Source: Thauera sp. 2A1 (lineage in GTDB: Bacteria; Pseudomonadota; Gammaproteobacteria; Burkholderiales; Rhodocyclaceae). Taken from it: 64,000 bases of DNA. Shown here piece after piece: positions 1 to 9,728 of the stretch; position 1 is the stretch's first letter; each line of letters opens with the position of its first letter. The stretch is from assembly GCF_009469595.2 (NCBI RefSeq), contig NZ_SSXV01000012.1, positions 1 through 64,000 on the forward strand. Direction: 5' to 3'. A model generated the notes under the pieces. The model was given only the letters and a program-made list of their open reading frames with translations. It did not search any database and was not told the origin of the DNA. The translations under genes and the position numbers were made by a program.

Positions 1-145
1 GTTTGTGGTCGTTTCGACACTTCCACTTTGGCACATCGATGCCGTCAGGTAACAGGAGGGCTCTTCTCATTGAAGAGCACTGCGGACCCATACCTGAGGC
101 GGGAGGGAGGCGTCCATTACATCTCCTACACGACAATCGAGAGAC
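1..145. other. Intergenic edge with a small hairpin
   Basis: No credible gene is seen here. A perfect 7-bp inverted repeat (GCTCTTC at 60-66, loop TCATT, GAAGAGC at 72-78) lies 68 bases beyond the stop codon of the oxidoreductase gene that enters from the right on the minus strand. It lacks a U-run on either side, so it is not a canonical terminator. A short plus-strand reading frame across the edge shows no family resemblance. Confidence 0.4.
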
Positions 146-3100
146 TCAGCCGGCGAACACCGGGATGACCTTGCGCAGCCGCGCCGGCGCGGCGTCGGCT
201 ACGTAGGCCTTGCTGCGGAAGCGTTCGAGCAGCGCCGCCTCGCGCTTGCGGGCGTTGGCCAGGTAACGCTCGCGGACGTGGCCGAAGCCGCGGATCTGCT
301 CGGGGATGGAAGCGAGCTCCACCGCCGTCTCGTGGTTGGCGAGTTCGAGCCCGGCGAGGATCTCCTCGATCAGCTTCTCGTAGCCGGCGATCAGCTCGCG
401 GTCGAGCTTGCGGTCGTGGCTGCGGGCGAAGGGATCGAGCAGGCTGCCGCGCAGGTGGCGGAACCTCGCCAGCACGCGCATCGCCTTCAGCATCCACGGG
501 CCGTAGGTCTTCTTCTTCAGCTCGCCGGTCTGCGGATCCTTGTCGGCGAGCGTCGGCGGCGCGAGGTGGAAGACGAGCTTGTAGTCGCCCTCGAACTGCT
601 CCTCGACCCGCTTCAGGAAGTCGCTGTCGGTGTAGAGGCGCGCCACTTCGTACTCGTCCTTGTAGGCGAGCAGCTTGTGGTAGCCGCGCGCCACCGCCTC
701 GGTGAGCAGCGTGATGCCCGGCGCCACGCGCGTCTCGGCGGCGCGCACGCGCTCGACGAGTTTGACGTAACGCTCGGCGTAGGCGGCGTCCTGGTAGTCG
801 GTCAGGTGCGCCTTGCGCCGCGCGATGAGCTCGTCGAGGCTCTGCGACAGCTTGTGATGCGCCGGCGTGCCATGCTGCGGCTTCGCGGCTTCGCTCACCG
901 CCTTCAGGTCCACCGCGGCACGGCGGCCCCACAGGAAGGCGGCCTTGTTGGCTTCGACCGCGGCGCCGTTGATCTCGATGGCACGCAGGATGGATTCACC
1001 GGCGAGCGGCACCAGCCCCTTCTGCCAGGCGTAGCCGAGCATGAACAGGTTGGTGGCGATCGAGTCGCCCAGCAGCGCGGTGGCGAGCCGGGTGGCGTCG
1101 ATGAACTCGGCACGGTCGGCACCGACCGCATCGACGATCTGCGCTTCCATCGAGCCGGCCGGGAACTGCGGGTCGGGATTGGCCGCAACATTGCCGCTGC
1201 GGGCCTGGGCGGCAAAGCCGCGCACGAAATCGCTGGTCATCGTCTGGTCGCGGTTGATCACCACCCGGGTGTGGCCGGCGCGCATCTTGGCGAGCGACTC
1301 GTCGCCGGCCGCCACCACCAGGTCGCAGCCGATCACCGCATTGGCCTCGCCGGCGGCGACGCGAGCAGCGTGGAGCTGCTCCGGCCGGTCGGCGATGCGC
1401 ACATGCGACCACACCGCGCCCCCCTTCTGCGCCAGGCCGGCCATGTCGAGCACCGAGATGCCCTTGCCTTCCACATGCGCGGCCATGCCCAGCAGCGCGG
1501 CGATGGTCACCACGCCGGTGCCGCCGACGCCGGTGATCAGGATGCCCCAGGGTGCCGAGGTCGCCGGCAGTTGCGGCAGCGGCAGCTCGGCGAACGTGGC
1601 TGCGGCGGCGCCCACCGCCTTGCCCTTCTTCAGCTTGCCACCCTCGATGGTGACGAAGCTCGGGCAGAAGCCCTTCACGCAGGAGAAGTCCTTGTTGCAC
1701 GACGACTGGTCGATCATGCGCTTGCGGCCGAACTCGGTCTCCACCGACGCCACCGACATGCAGTTCGACTTCTCGCTGCAGTCGCCGCAGCCTTCGCACA
1801 CCAGGTCGTTGATGACCACGCGCTGCTGCGGATCGGGGAACTTGCCGCGCTTGCGGCGGCGGCGCTTCTCGGCGGCGCAGGTCTGGTCGTAGATGATGGC
1901 GGTCACCGCCGGCACTTCGCGCAGCTCGCGCTGCACCGCATCCAGCTCGTCACGATGGCGGATGGCGATGCCGTGCGGCAGGTCGGCCGGGCCGTAGGCG
2001 CGCGGCGTGCCGTCATTGACCACCACCACCGTGCCGACGCCTTCGGCCAGCAACTGACGGGCGATGATGGGCACCGACAGCGTGCCGTCGTGCGGCTGGC
2101 CGCCGGTCATCGCCACCGCGTCGTTGTACAGGATCTTGTAGGTGATGTTCACCTTGGCGGCCACCGCGGCGCGGATGGCGAGGATGCCCGAGTGCATGTA
2201 GGTGCCGTCGCCCAGGTTGGCGAACACGTGCGGCGTCTTGGTGAAAGGCGCCTGGCCTACCCAGGGCACGCCTTCGCCACCCATCTGGCAGAAGGTCTGG
2301 GTGTGCTCCGGCGACAGCCAGGTGGCCATGTAATGGCAGCCGATGCCGGCGATGGCACGCGAGCCTTCCGGCACCTTGGTCGAGGTGTTGTGCGGGCAAC
2401 CGGAGCAGTAGTGCGGCACGCGTGCGATGGAGAGCCGCGGCTTGGCCAGCGCCGCCTCCTTGGCCTCGAGGAACACCAGCCGCGCCTTGATGCGGTCGGA
2501 GGTGTAGAAGCGGGCGATGCGGGCGGCGATGGCGCGCGCGATCATCGCCGGGGTCAGCTCGCCGGCGGCCGGCAGCAGCCAGTCGGAGTGCGGCAGGCTC
2601 CACTCGCCCTTCTCGTCGAACTTGCCGATCACGCGCGGACGGACCTCGTCCTTCCAGTTGTACAGCTCTTCCTTCAACTGGTACTCGAGGAACTGGCGCT
2701 TCTCCTCGATGACCAGGATCTCGTCCAGGCCGTCGGCGAAGTGGCGCACGCCCTCGGCTTCCAGCGGCCACACCATGCCCACCTTGTACAGGCGCAGGCC
2801 GATCTCGGAGGCCACCTTGTCATCGATGCCGAGGTCTTCCAGCGCCTGGCGCACGTCGAGGTAGCTCTTGCCGCTGGTGATGATGCCGAGCTTGGCGTTC
2901 GGGCTGTCGATCACCGTCCGGTTCAGGTTGTTGACGCGGCAGTAGGCGAGCGCGGCGTACAGCTTGTGGTGCAGCAGGCGCTTTTCCTGCACCAGCGGCG
3001 GATCGGGCCAGCGCAGGTTGAGGCCGTCGGCGGGCAGCGGGAATTCGTCGGTGGAGGGAATCAGCGTCTCCACCTTGAACGGATCGACATCCACCGACGA

Positions 3101-3733
3101 GGACGTCTCCACGGTGTCGGTGAGCGCCTTGAACGCCACCCAGCAACCCGAGTAGCGCGACAGCGCGAAACCGTGCAGGCCGTATTCGAGGTATTCCTGG
3201 ATGCCGGCCGGGGCGAGCACCGGCATCATCAGCGCCTTGAACACATGCTCGGTCTGATGCGGCAGCGTCGATGATTTCGCCGCGTGGTCGTCGCCGGCGA
3301 TCACCAGCACGCCACCGTGCTTCGAGGTGCCGGCGGCGTTGGCGTGGCGGAACACGTCGCCGGTACGGTCGACGCCGGGGCCCTTGCCGTACCAGATCGA
3401 GAACACGCCGTCGTACATCGCGTTGGGGTCGAGGTTGACCTGCTGCGTGCCCCACACCGAAGTCGCGGCCAGGTCCTCGTTGAGGCCGGGCTGGAAGCGG
3501 ATGTTCTTCGGCTCGAGAAATTTCTTCGCCTTCCAGAACTCCTGGTCGACGTTGCCCAGCGGCGAGCCGCGGTAGCCGGTGACGAAGCCGGCGGTGTTCA
3601 GGCCGGCCGCTTCATCGCGCATCTTCTGCATCATCGGCAGGCGCACCAGGGCCTGGATGCCGGTCATCCAGGCGCGCCCGGATTGCAGGGTGTACTTGTC
3701 GTCGAGAGTGACGGGGGGCTGTGTGTTCGACAT
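146..3733 (-). CDS. Indolepyruvate ferredoxin oxidoreductase, fused alpha/beta (IorAB type)
   Basis: Large 2-oxoacid:ferredoxin oxidoreductase (about 1195 aa) predicted to oxidatively decarboxylate arylpyruvates (indolepyruvate, phenylpyruvate) to aryl-acetyl-CoA in the cytoplasm with ferredoxin as acceptor. Visible in order: an N-terminal pyrimidine-binding TPP domain with GYRGSPLG (about residues 53-60), a TPP/Cys segment CSGCPHNTS near 441, a cysteine-rich iron-sulfur segment starting VCEGCGDCSEKSNC near 644, a gamma-type domain with GVGGTGVV near 733, and a long C-terminal extension. The length fits the fused proteobacterial form, not the separate archaeal IorA and IorB. The ATG at 3733 (MSNTQPP) is preferred over the in-frame codon eight residues upstream. 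The liv importer next door suggests amino-acid catabolism. Substrate range is inferred from family. Confidence 0.88.
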   Translation of the reverse strand: MSNTQPPVTLDDKYTLQSGRAWMTGIQALVRLPMMQKMRDEAAGLNTAGFVTGYRGSPLGNVDQEFWKAKKFLEPKNIRFQPGLNEDLAATSVWGTQQVNLDPNAMYDGVFSIWYGKGPGVDRTGDVFRHANAAGTSKHGGVLVIAGDDHAAKSSTLPHQTEHVFKALMMPVLAPAGIQEYLEYGLHGFALSRYSGCWVAFKALTDTVETSSSVDVDPFKVETLIPSTDEFPLPADGLNLRWPDPPLVQEKRLLHHKLYAALAYCRVNNLNRTVIDSPNAKLGIITSGKSYLDVRQALEDLGIDDKVASEIGLRLYKVGMVWPLEAEGVRHFADGLDEILVIEEKRQFLEYQLKEELYNWKDEVRPRVIGKFDEKGEWSLPHSDWLLPAAGELTPAMIARAIAARIARFYTSDRIKARLVFLEAKEAALAKPRLSIARVPHYCSGCPHNTSTKVPEGSRAIAGIGCHYMATWLSPEHTQTFCQMGGEGVPWVGQAPFTKTPHVFANLGDGTYMHSGILAIRAAVAAKVNITYKILYNDAVAMTGGQPHDGTLSVPIIARQLLAEGVGTVVVVNDGTPRAYGPADLPHGIAIRHRDELDAVQRELREVPAVTAIIYDQTCAAEKRRRRKRGKFPDPQQRVVINDLVCEGCGDCSEKSNCMSVASVETEFGRKRMIDQSSCNKDFSCVKGFCPSFVTIEGGKLKKGKAVGAAAATFAELPLPQLPATSAPWGILITGVGGTGVVTIAALLGMAAHVEGKGISVLDMAGLAQKGGAVWSHVRIADRPEQLHAARVAAGEANAVIGCDLVVAAGDESLAKMRAGHTRVVINRDQTMTSDFVRGFAAQARSGNVAANPDPQFPAGSMEAQIVDAVGADRAEFIDATRLATALLGDSIATNLFMLGYAWQKGLVPLAGESILRAIEINGAAVEANKAAFLWGRRAAVDLKAVSEAAKPQHGTPAHHKLSQSLDELIARRKAHLTDYQDAAYAERYVKLVERVRAAETRVAPGITLLTEAVARGYHKLLAYKDEYEVARLYTDSDFLKRVEEQFEGDYKLVFHLAPPTLADKDPQTGELKKKTYGPWMLKAMRVLARFRHLRGSLLDPFARSHDRKLDRELIAGYEKLIEEILAGLELANHETAVELASIPEQIRGFGHVRERYLANARKREAALLERFRSKAYVADAAPARLRKVIPVFAG

Positions 3734-4067
3734 GGTGGCGTGAACCGTCGCGGGCACCGACGCGGCGCGCTGTTGGCGCGGGCGTCCGGCCTGACGACGT
3801 TGTCTCCTGTATGGTTGGTCTTGGCGCTCGTCCTCGTCAGCGAACGGCGAGGTGGCATCGTACGGAGAAGCCGCGGCGGAAAATTTCCTCGATGCGGCGC
3901 GAATTCGTCGGCGGCGGAAAAAATCTTTCGCACAAACCGCTCGCGGGGAAACGTTCTGCAGCGAGGCCGTGGATGCAGTGCAACATCAACCCCGCTGGAC
4001 CGGCGCTTTCAGCCCTGTCCTCGTCGCATCGCGTTACAGATTCACCACCGGTCGGAGGTGCATGGGC
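3734..4067. other. Intergenic region upstream of iorAB and ssrA
   Basis: About 330 bases between the oxidoreductase start (minus) and the tmRNA promoter (plus). It includes an A-rich stretch around 3930. The iorAB promoter should lie here on the minus strand, but I cannot pick convincing hexamers. Overlapping reading frames on both strands look spurious. Confidence 0.4.
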
Positions 4068-4096
4068 TTGAAACCAGACGCGCACGCCCCCACAAT
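4068..4096 (+). promoter_or_regulatory. Probable sigma-70 promoter of the tmRNA gene
   Basis: TTGAAA at 4068-4073 and CACAAT at 4091-4096 are separated by exactly 17 bases. They would start transcription near 4103, about 65 bases before the encoded CCA of the tmRNA acceptor piece. The match to consensus and the position relative to the RNA support the call. Start-site mapping is not available. Confidence 0.55.
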
Positions 4097-4102
4097 GCAG
4101 AC

Positions 4103-4167
4103 ATGGTTGTAATTCCGGCAAGCCGGAGACGTTCTGGACGGGGGTTCGATTCCCCCCAGCTCCACCA
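4103..4167 (+). ncRNA. ssrA: tmRNA acceptor piece (3' half, encoded first)
   Basis: Alanine-acceptor half of a permuted, two-piece transfer-messenger RNA. A T-arm is visible: stem GGGGG 4140-4144 with CCCCC 4152-4156 around the seven-base loop TTCGATT. It is followed by the 3' strand of the acceptor stem (CAGCTCC, 4157-4163), discriminator A and an encoded CCA (4165-4167). The segment closely resembles the 3' end of E. coli tmRNA. GUUCUG at 4131-4136 can pair with CAGGGC at 4223-4228 of the coding piece (P2-like helix). The 5' boundary is inferred from the upstream promoter; mature ends need mapping. It rescues stalled ribosomes with SmpB. Confidence 0.8.
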
Positions 4168-4203
4168 AAAGGGAATGTCCTTCAGAGCGCGTTTTCTTCT
4201 GAC

Positions 4204-4385
4204 GGGGCTGACCTGGTCTCGACAGGGCGGGCAAGGGTGAGCAGGCAACCCGAGAGGCGACGGACGTAATCCGCGCAAAACCACAAACGCCAACGATGAG
4301 CGTTTCGCACTGGCCGCTTAAGGCCTATGCCGAGGCTGCTTGAGCCTTGTTACCAAAGAAAAGCCGGCGGGGACTTCGGTCCCCG
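4204..4385 (+). ncRNA. ssrA: tmRNA coding piece (5' half, encoded second), tag ANDERFALAA
   Basis: mRNA-like half of the permuted tmRNA. It begins with GGGGCTG (4204-4210), which pairs with CAGCTCC (4157-4163) of the acceptor piece over seven positions with one G-U. The next bases, ACCTGGTCTCGACAGG, match the conserved tmRNA 5' domain. The tag frame runs from the resume codon GCC at 4289 to TAA at 4319-4321 and reads ANDERFALAA, a typical tag ending in ALAA. A post-tag hairpin (AGGCU/AGCCU, 4333-4347) and a 7-bp UUCG-capped hairpin (4368-4385) follow. The latter probably marks the 3' end, but that end is uncertain. About 36 bases separate the two pieces. Confidence 0.85.
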
Positions 4386-4847
4386 TCGTCACGTCTGCAG
4401 CTCTGCACGGCCATCCGGCCGCCTGCGCCCCATCTGCGGAAGCCTCCCCCCGCGAGCGCCTCTCGCGCTTGCCGCCTCATCGCCGCATCAACGCCCACGA
4501 CCGTTCCACGACGAGTGCGCGAACCTGTCCGCCGCGCTCTCGCGGGGCGTGATGTTGCGCCGCGCCAGTCGCATTCGGAACGATCTCGCGAGATTCCGCT
4601 GCGCGAAGGAAAAAATTTTCTTTTGCATCCATAAACGGAGCCTTTCAACGAAAAACAATTCCGCTTGCTCCTCCGTACCATGCCTCACCTCGCAGACACC
4701 CCCACGAGTGACTGCAGGAAAAAATACAAGCAGGAGACAAACCATCGTGGATTCGCCGTCTGCCGCGCGTGCGGCCGGCGTCCATCCGTCTCCACCATGC
4801 TTGTCGAGCCCGAGCGCGCACTGCCGCCCACAAGGAGGAGACACACA
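4386..4847. other. Intergenic region between ssrA and livJ
   Basis: About 460 bases with no credible gene. An A+T-rich island near 4610-4740, unlike the surrounding G+C-rich DNA, is the likely promoter and control area for the liv operon, but no confident promoter hexamers were found. A strong ribosome binding site (AAGGAGGAG, 4832-4840) sits just before livJ. Frames running through the region on both strands lack conserved features. Confidence 0.4.
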
Positions 4848-5993
4848 ATGAAAGCGAACAAACTGTTCATCGCCCCCGCCGTCGCATGCCTGGCCGCCAG
4901 CCTCGCCGCCGGCACCGTCCAGGCCAAGGAAGTCGTCGTGCGCATCGGCCATGCCGGCCCGCTCAGCGGTCCGGCCGCCGCATTCGGCAAGGACGGCGAG
5001 AACGGCGCCCGCCTCGCGATCGAGGACGCCAACGCGAAGAAGCTGCAGATCGGTGGCGACTCGGTGAAGTTCGAGCTCGTCAGCGAGGACGACCAGGCCG
5101 ACCCGCGCACTGCCACCACGGTCGCGCAGCGCCTGACCGATGCCGGCGTGAAGGGCGTCGTCGGCCACGTCACTTCCGGCGCCTCGGTGCCGGCCGCGCG
5201 CATCTACGAGAACGCGGGCATCCCGATGATCACCCCGTCCTCGACCAGCCCGAAGCTGACCCAGCAGGGCTACAAGATGACTTTCCGCGTCATCGCCAAC
5301 GACCTGCAGCAGGGCAACGCGCTGGGCAAGTACGCCGTCGAGCAGTTGAAGGCGACGAGGATCGCGGTGATCGACGACCGCACCGCCTACGGCCAGGGCC
5401 TGGCCGACGCCTTTGCCAACGCGGTGAAGGCCGCCGGCGGCCAGGTCGTCGGGCGCGAATTCACCAACGACAAGGCGACCGACTTCATGGCCATCCTCAC
5501 CAAGGTGCGCGCGGCCAATCCGGACGTGGTGTTCTACGGCGGCATGGACGCCCAGTCCGGCCCGCTGACGCGGCAGATGAAGCAGCTCGGCCTCACCGCC
5601 AAGTTCCTCACCGGCGACGGCGGCTGCACCGGCGAGATGATCAAGATGGCCGGTGACGCACTGTCGGCCACCACCTATTGCACCCAGGCCGGCATCCCGC
5701 TCGACAAGATGCCGGGTGGCACGGCCTTCCGTACCCAGTTCAAACAGCGCTACGGCAGCGACATCCACGTTTATGCGCCGTACTCGTACGACGCGACGAT
5801 GGCCCTGATCGAGGCGATGAAGGTCGCCAACTCGGTCGAGCCGACCAAGTACCAGCCTGCGCTGAAGGCGCTGAACGCGCAGGGCGTGACCGGACCGCTG
5901 GCCTTCGACCAGAGCGGCGACATCAAGGGCGGCGCCATCACCGTCTACAACTTCAGCGGCGGCCGCTGGGCCCCGCTGCAGACCCTGCAGTGA
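4848..5993 (+). CDS. livJ: Branched-chain amino acid ABC transporter substrate-binding protein
   Basis: Periplasmic receptor (381 aa) of a LIV-type ABC importer. The ATG at 4848 follows a near-perfect Shine-Dalgarno and opens a signal peptide ending TVQA (about residue 26). The mature protein starts with VVVRIGHAGPLSGPAAAFGKD, the usual type I periplasmic-binding fold entry, and includes GASVPAARIYENAGIPMITPSSTSP. It is the first gene of livJHMGF. Ligand may be Leu/Ile/Val, but LIV-type receptors in this group also bind aromatic compounds, so specificity is open. Confidence 0.9.
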   Translation: MKANKLFIAPAVACLAASLAAGTVQAKEVVVRIGHAGPLSGPAAAFGKDGENGARLAIEDANAKKLQIGGDSVKFELVSEDDQADPRTATTVAQRLTDAGVKGVVGHVTSGASVPAARIYENAGIPMITPSSTSPKLTQQGYKMTFRVIANDLQQGNALGKYAVEQLKATRIAVIDDRTAYGQGLADAFANAVKAAGGQVVGREFTNDKATDFMAILTKVRAANPDVVFYGGMDAQSGPLTRQMKQLGLTAKFLTGDGGCTGEMIKMAGDALSATTYCTQAGIPLDKMPGGTAFRTQFKQRYGSDIHVYAPYSYDATMALIEAMKVANSVEPTKYQPALKALNAQGVTGPLAFDQSGDIKGGAITVYNFSGGRWAPLQTLQ

Positions 5994-6003
5994 TCCCCTG
6001 ACC

Positions 6004-6070
6004 GGCCGGCCCGGCGGGCCGGCCCCACCTCCCCCGCATTGCGACTCCGGCGCCCGCTCCACGGCGGGCG
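6004..6070 (+). promoter_or_regulatory. Intercistronic hairpins between livJ and livH
   Basis: Two perfect inverted repeats lie in the 134-base gap: GGCCGGCCC (6004-6012) with GGGCCGGCC (6016-6024) around GGC, and CGCCCGC (6051-6057) with GCGGGCG (6064-6070). Neither has a U-run. Such structures after binding-protein genes commonly protect the upstream mRNA or cause partial termination, giving excess receptor over membrane parts. That role is inference here. Confidence 0.45.
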
Positions 6071-6127
6071 CCGCGGGCCGACGCGTCCAGATCCAAGACG
6101 GCGTGCGCCGTCCATCAGGGTGAAACG

Positions 6128-7060
6128 ATGGAAACCTTACTTCAGCAAACGCTCAACGGCCTGGTGGCGGGCAGCATCTATGCGCTCGTCGCCCTCGGCT
6201 ACACGATGGTCTATGGCATCCTCGGCCTGATCAACTTCGCCCACGGCGAAATCGTCATGGTCGGCGCGCTGGTGGCGCTGCAGACCATCCTGTTCCTGTC
6301 TTCCGCCGTGCCCGGGCTGCCGCCGCTGGTGCTGCTGCTCGCCGGCGTCGTCGTCGCCGTGCCGGCCTGCATGGCGCTGGGCTACCTGATCGAGCGCATC
6401 GGCTACCGCCGGCTGCGCAACGCGCCGCGCCTGGCGCCGCTGATCACCGCGATCGGCGTGTCCTTCCTGCTGCAGACGCTGGCGATGATCATCTGGGGGC
6501 GCGAGTTCCACGTCTTCCCGCAACTGATCGACACCGCGCCGATGCAGCCGGTGGACGGCGTCGTGGTGTCGCCGATGCAGATCTTCACCATCGTCGTCGC
6601 CTTCACGCTGATGGGCGGGCTGATGCTGCTGGTGAACAAGAGCCGGCTGGGCCGCGCGATGCGCGCCACCGCCGAGAACCACCGCGTTGCCGGCCTGATG
6701 GGCATCAACGCCAACGGCGTGATCGCCGCGACCTTCATCATCGGCTCGGGCCTGGCGGCGCTGGCCGGCGTGCTGTTCGCCTCCAACTACGCGATCGCGC
6801 ACTACAGCATGGGCTTCACCCCCGGCCTGAAGGCCTTCACCGCGGCGGTGCTCGGCGGCATCGGCAACCTCCCCGGCGCGATGGTCGGCGGCCTGGTGCT
6901 CGGCCTGGTCGAGAGCTTCGGCGCCGGCTACATCGAGCACCTGTCCTTCGGCTTCCTCAACTCCAGCTACCAGGACATCTTCGCCTTCATGATCCTCGGC
7001 GCCGTGCTGATCTTCCGCCCCTCGGGCCTGCTCGGCGAGCGGGTCGCCGATCGCGCCTGA
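6128..7060 (+). CDS. livH: Branched-chain amino acid ABC transporter permease LivH
   Basis: Inner-membrane permease (310 aa) of the LIV importer. It starts METLLQQTLNGLVAGSIYALVALGYTMVYGILGLINFAHGE, the signature N-terminus of LivH, and has several hydrophobic membrane segments. AVLGGIGNLPGAMVGG near residue 240 is a conserved loop of the family. The ATG at 6128 follows AGGGTGA. It should pair with LivM to form the channel powered by LivG and LivF. Confidence 0.93.
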   Translation: METLLQQTLNGLVAGSIYALVALGYTMVYGILGLINFAHGEIVMVGALVALQTILFLSSAVPGLPPLVLLLAGVVVAVPACMALGYLIERIGYRRLRNAPRLAPLITAIGVSFLLQTLAMIIWGREFHVFPQLIDTAPMQPVDGVVVSPMQIFTIVVAFTLMGGLMLLVNKSRLGRAMRATAENHRVAGLMGINANGVIAATFIIGSGLAALAGVLFASNYAIAHYSMGFTPGLKAFTAAVLGGIGNLPGAMVGGLVLGLVESFGAGYIEHLSFGFLNSSYQDIFAFMILGAVLIFRPSGLLGERVADRA

Positions 7061-7090
7061 ACTCCGGCCGACCTCACAGGAAACGCATCC

Positions 7091-8175
<1,085 letters not shown>

Positions 8176-8179
<4 letters not shown>

Positions 8180-8946
8180 TCACCCTGCTCGAATCGCGCA
8201 CCGTCAATAAACGCTTCGGCGGGCTGCAGGCGCTCACCGACGTGTCGCTGAAGATCCACCGCGGCGAGGTCTATGGCCTCATCGGCCCCAACGGCGCCGG
8301 CAAGACGACCTTCTTCAACGTGCTCACCGGCGCCTATCCCATCGATGGCGGCGAGTTCGTCATGAACGGCGCGGAACTGCCGGCCGGCAAGCCGCACCGC
8401 ATCGTCGCCCACGGCATCGCCCGCACCTTCCAGAACATCCGCCTGTTCCGCGAGCTGACGGCGCTCGAGAACGTGATGGCCGGCCATCACATCCGCACCT
8501 CCGCCGGAGTGTGGGGCATCCTCGCGCAGAGCCGCGCGGCGCGCGAGGAGGAAAGGCTGGTGACCGAGCGCGCGCTCGAGATCCTCGATTACGTGGGCAT
8601 CGGCCGCCACGCCGACACGGTGGCGCGCAACCTGTCCTACGGTGACCAGCGCCGGCTGGAGATCGCCCGTGCGCTGGCCACCGAGCCGCAACTGCTGGCG
8701 CTCGACGAACCTGCCGCCGGCATGAACGCGACCGAGACCGCCGGCCTGCGCGCGCTGATCGAGACGATCCGCGCCGACGGCGTGACCGTGCTGCTGATCG
8801 AGCACGACGTGAAGCTCATCATGGGCCTGTGCGACCGCGTCGCCGTGCTCGACTTCGGCAAGAAGATCGCCGAAGGCACTCCGGCCGAGGTCCAGCGCGA
8901 CCCCGGCGTCATCCGTGCCTACCTGGGAGACCACCGTGCCCACTGA
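8176..8946 (+). CDS. livG: Branched-chain amino acid ABC transporter ATPase LivG
   Basis: Cytoplasmic ATPase (256 aa). Walker A GPNGAGKTT lies near residue 36. The signature is LSYGDQRRLEIARAL rather than the common LSGGQ, which is typical of LivG. Walker B is LLALDEPAAGMN, followed by the switch histidine in LIEHDVKLIMGLCDRVAVLDFG. It overlaps livM by four bases and runs into livF, so the operon is tightly coupled. Confidence 0.94.
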
Positions 8947-9679
8947 CAACACCCGCCCCATCCTCGAAGTCCGCAAGCTGCAGGTCGCGTACGGCGGCAT
9001 CCAGGCGGTCAAGGGCATCGACCTGCAGTTGCACAAGGGCGAGCTGGTGTCGCTGATCGGTGCCAACGGTGCCGGCAAGACGACGACGCTCAACACCCTG
9101 GCCGGCGTCGTGCCGCACGCCGGCGGCGAGATCCTGTACGGCGGCGACGAGATCGGCCGCCTGCCCTCGCACCTGCGGCTGCGCCGCGGCCTGGCGCTGG
9201 TGCCGGAGGGCCGCGGGATCTTCACCCGCCTGACGGTGCAGGAGAACCTGATGACCGGCGCCTACACCCGGCGCGATGCGGACGGCGTGGCCGCCGACAT
9301 GGAGAAGGTGTTCACGCTGCTGCCGCGCGTCAAGGAACGCCTGCACCAGACCGCCGGCACCCTGTCGGGCGGCGAGCAGCAGATGGTGGCGATCGGCCGC
9401 GCGCTGCTGTCGCGGCCGCAGGTGCTGCTGCTCGACGAACCGTCGATGGGCCTGGCGCCGCTGGTGGTGGAGAAGATCTTCGAGGTGATCCACGCCATCA
9501 CCCGCGAAGGCATGGCGGTGCTGCTGGTCGAGCAGAACGCCAACCTGGCGCTGGAAGTGAGCGAACGCGCCTACGTGATGGACGGCGGACGCGTCACACT
9601 GAGCGGCACCGGCCGCGAGCTGCTGAGCGACCCCAAGGTGCGCAGCGCCTACCTCGGCGAGGAGCTGCTCGCTGCCTGA
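8936..9679 (+). CDS. livF: Branched-chain amino acid ABC transporter ATPase LivF
   Basis: Second ATPase (247 aa from the GTG at 8936) of the importer. Walker A GANGAGKTT, signature LSGGEQQMVAIGRAL and Walker B LLLDEPSMGLAPL are all present. The GTG preceded by GGGAGA is favoured and overlaps the livG stop by 11 bases. An ATG at 8915 would give seven extra residues. It is the last gene of the operon, which then meets the convergent regulator gene. Confidence 0.92.
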   Translation: MPTDNTRPILEVRKLQVAYGGIQAVKGIDLQLHKGELVSLIGANGAGKTTTLNTLAGVVPHAGGEILYGGDEIGRLPSHLRLRRGLALVPEGRGIFTRLTVQENLMTGAYTRRDADGVAADMEKVFTLLPRVKERLHQTAGTLSGGEQQMVAIGRALLSRPQVLLLDEPSMGLAPLVVEKIFEVIHAITREGMAVLLVEQNANLALEVSERAYVMDGGRVTLSGTGRELLSDPKVRSAYLGEELLAA

Positions 9680-9728
9680 GCCGCGCCGGCGACGGGCGGA
9701 AAGACGGGCAAAGACCGCGCTGCCGCGG

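Noticed and set aside
278..3274. 998-codon open frame antisense to the oxidoreductase gene
   Set aside because: It mirrors a well-conserved gene and has His/Arg/Gly-rich composition typical of antisense frames in G+C-rich DNA. No family features.
4103..4167. Ordinary tRNA gene
   Set aside because: A T-arm and CCA are present, but there is no anticodon arm or 5' acceptor strand upstream. The pairing strand is downstream at 4204.
4034..4293. Small minus-strand frames over the tmRNA (reading WSWGESNPRP and GGIEPPS)
   Set aside because: These strings are recurrent spurious translations of the reverse strand of tmRNA 3' ends. They support the RNA call, not a protein.
4600..4660. Sigma-54 promoter before livJ
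   Set aside because: A TTTTGCA-like -12 exists in the A+T-rich island, but no GG lies at the required distance.
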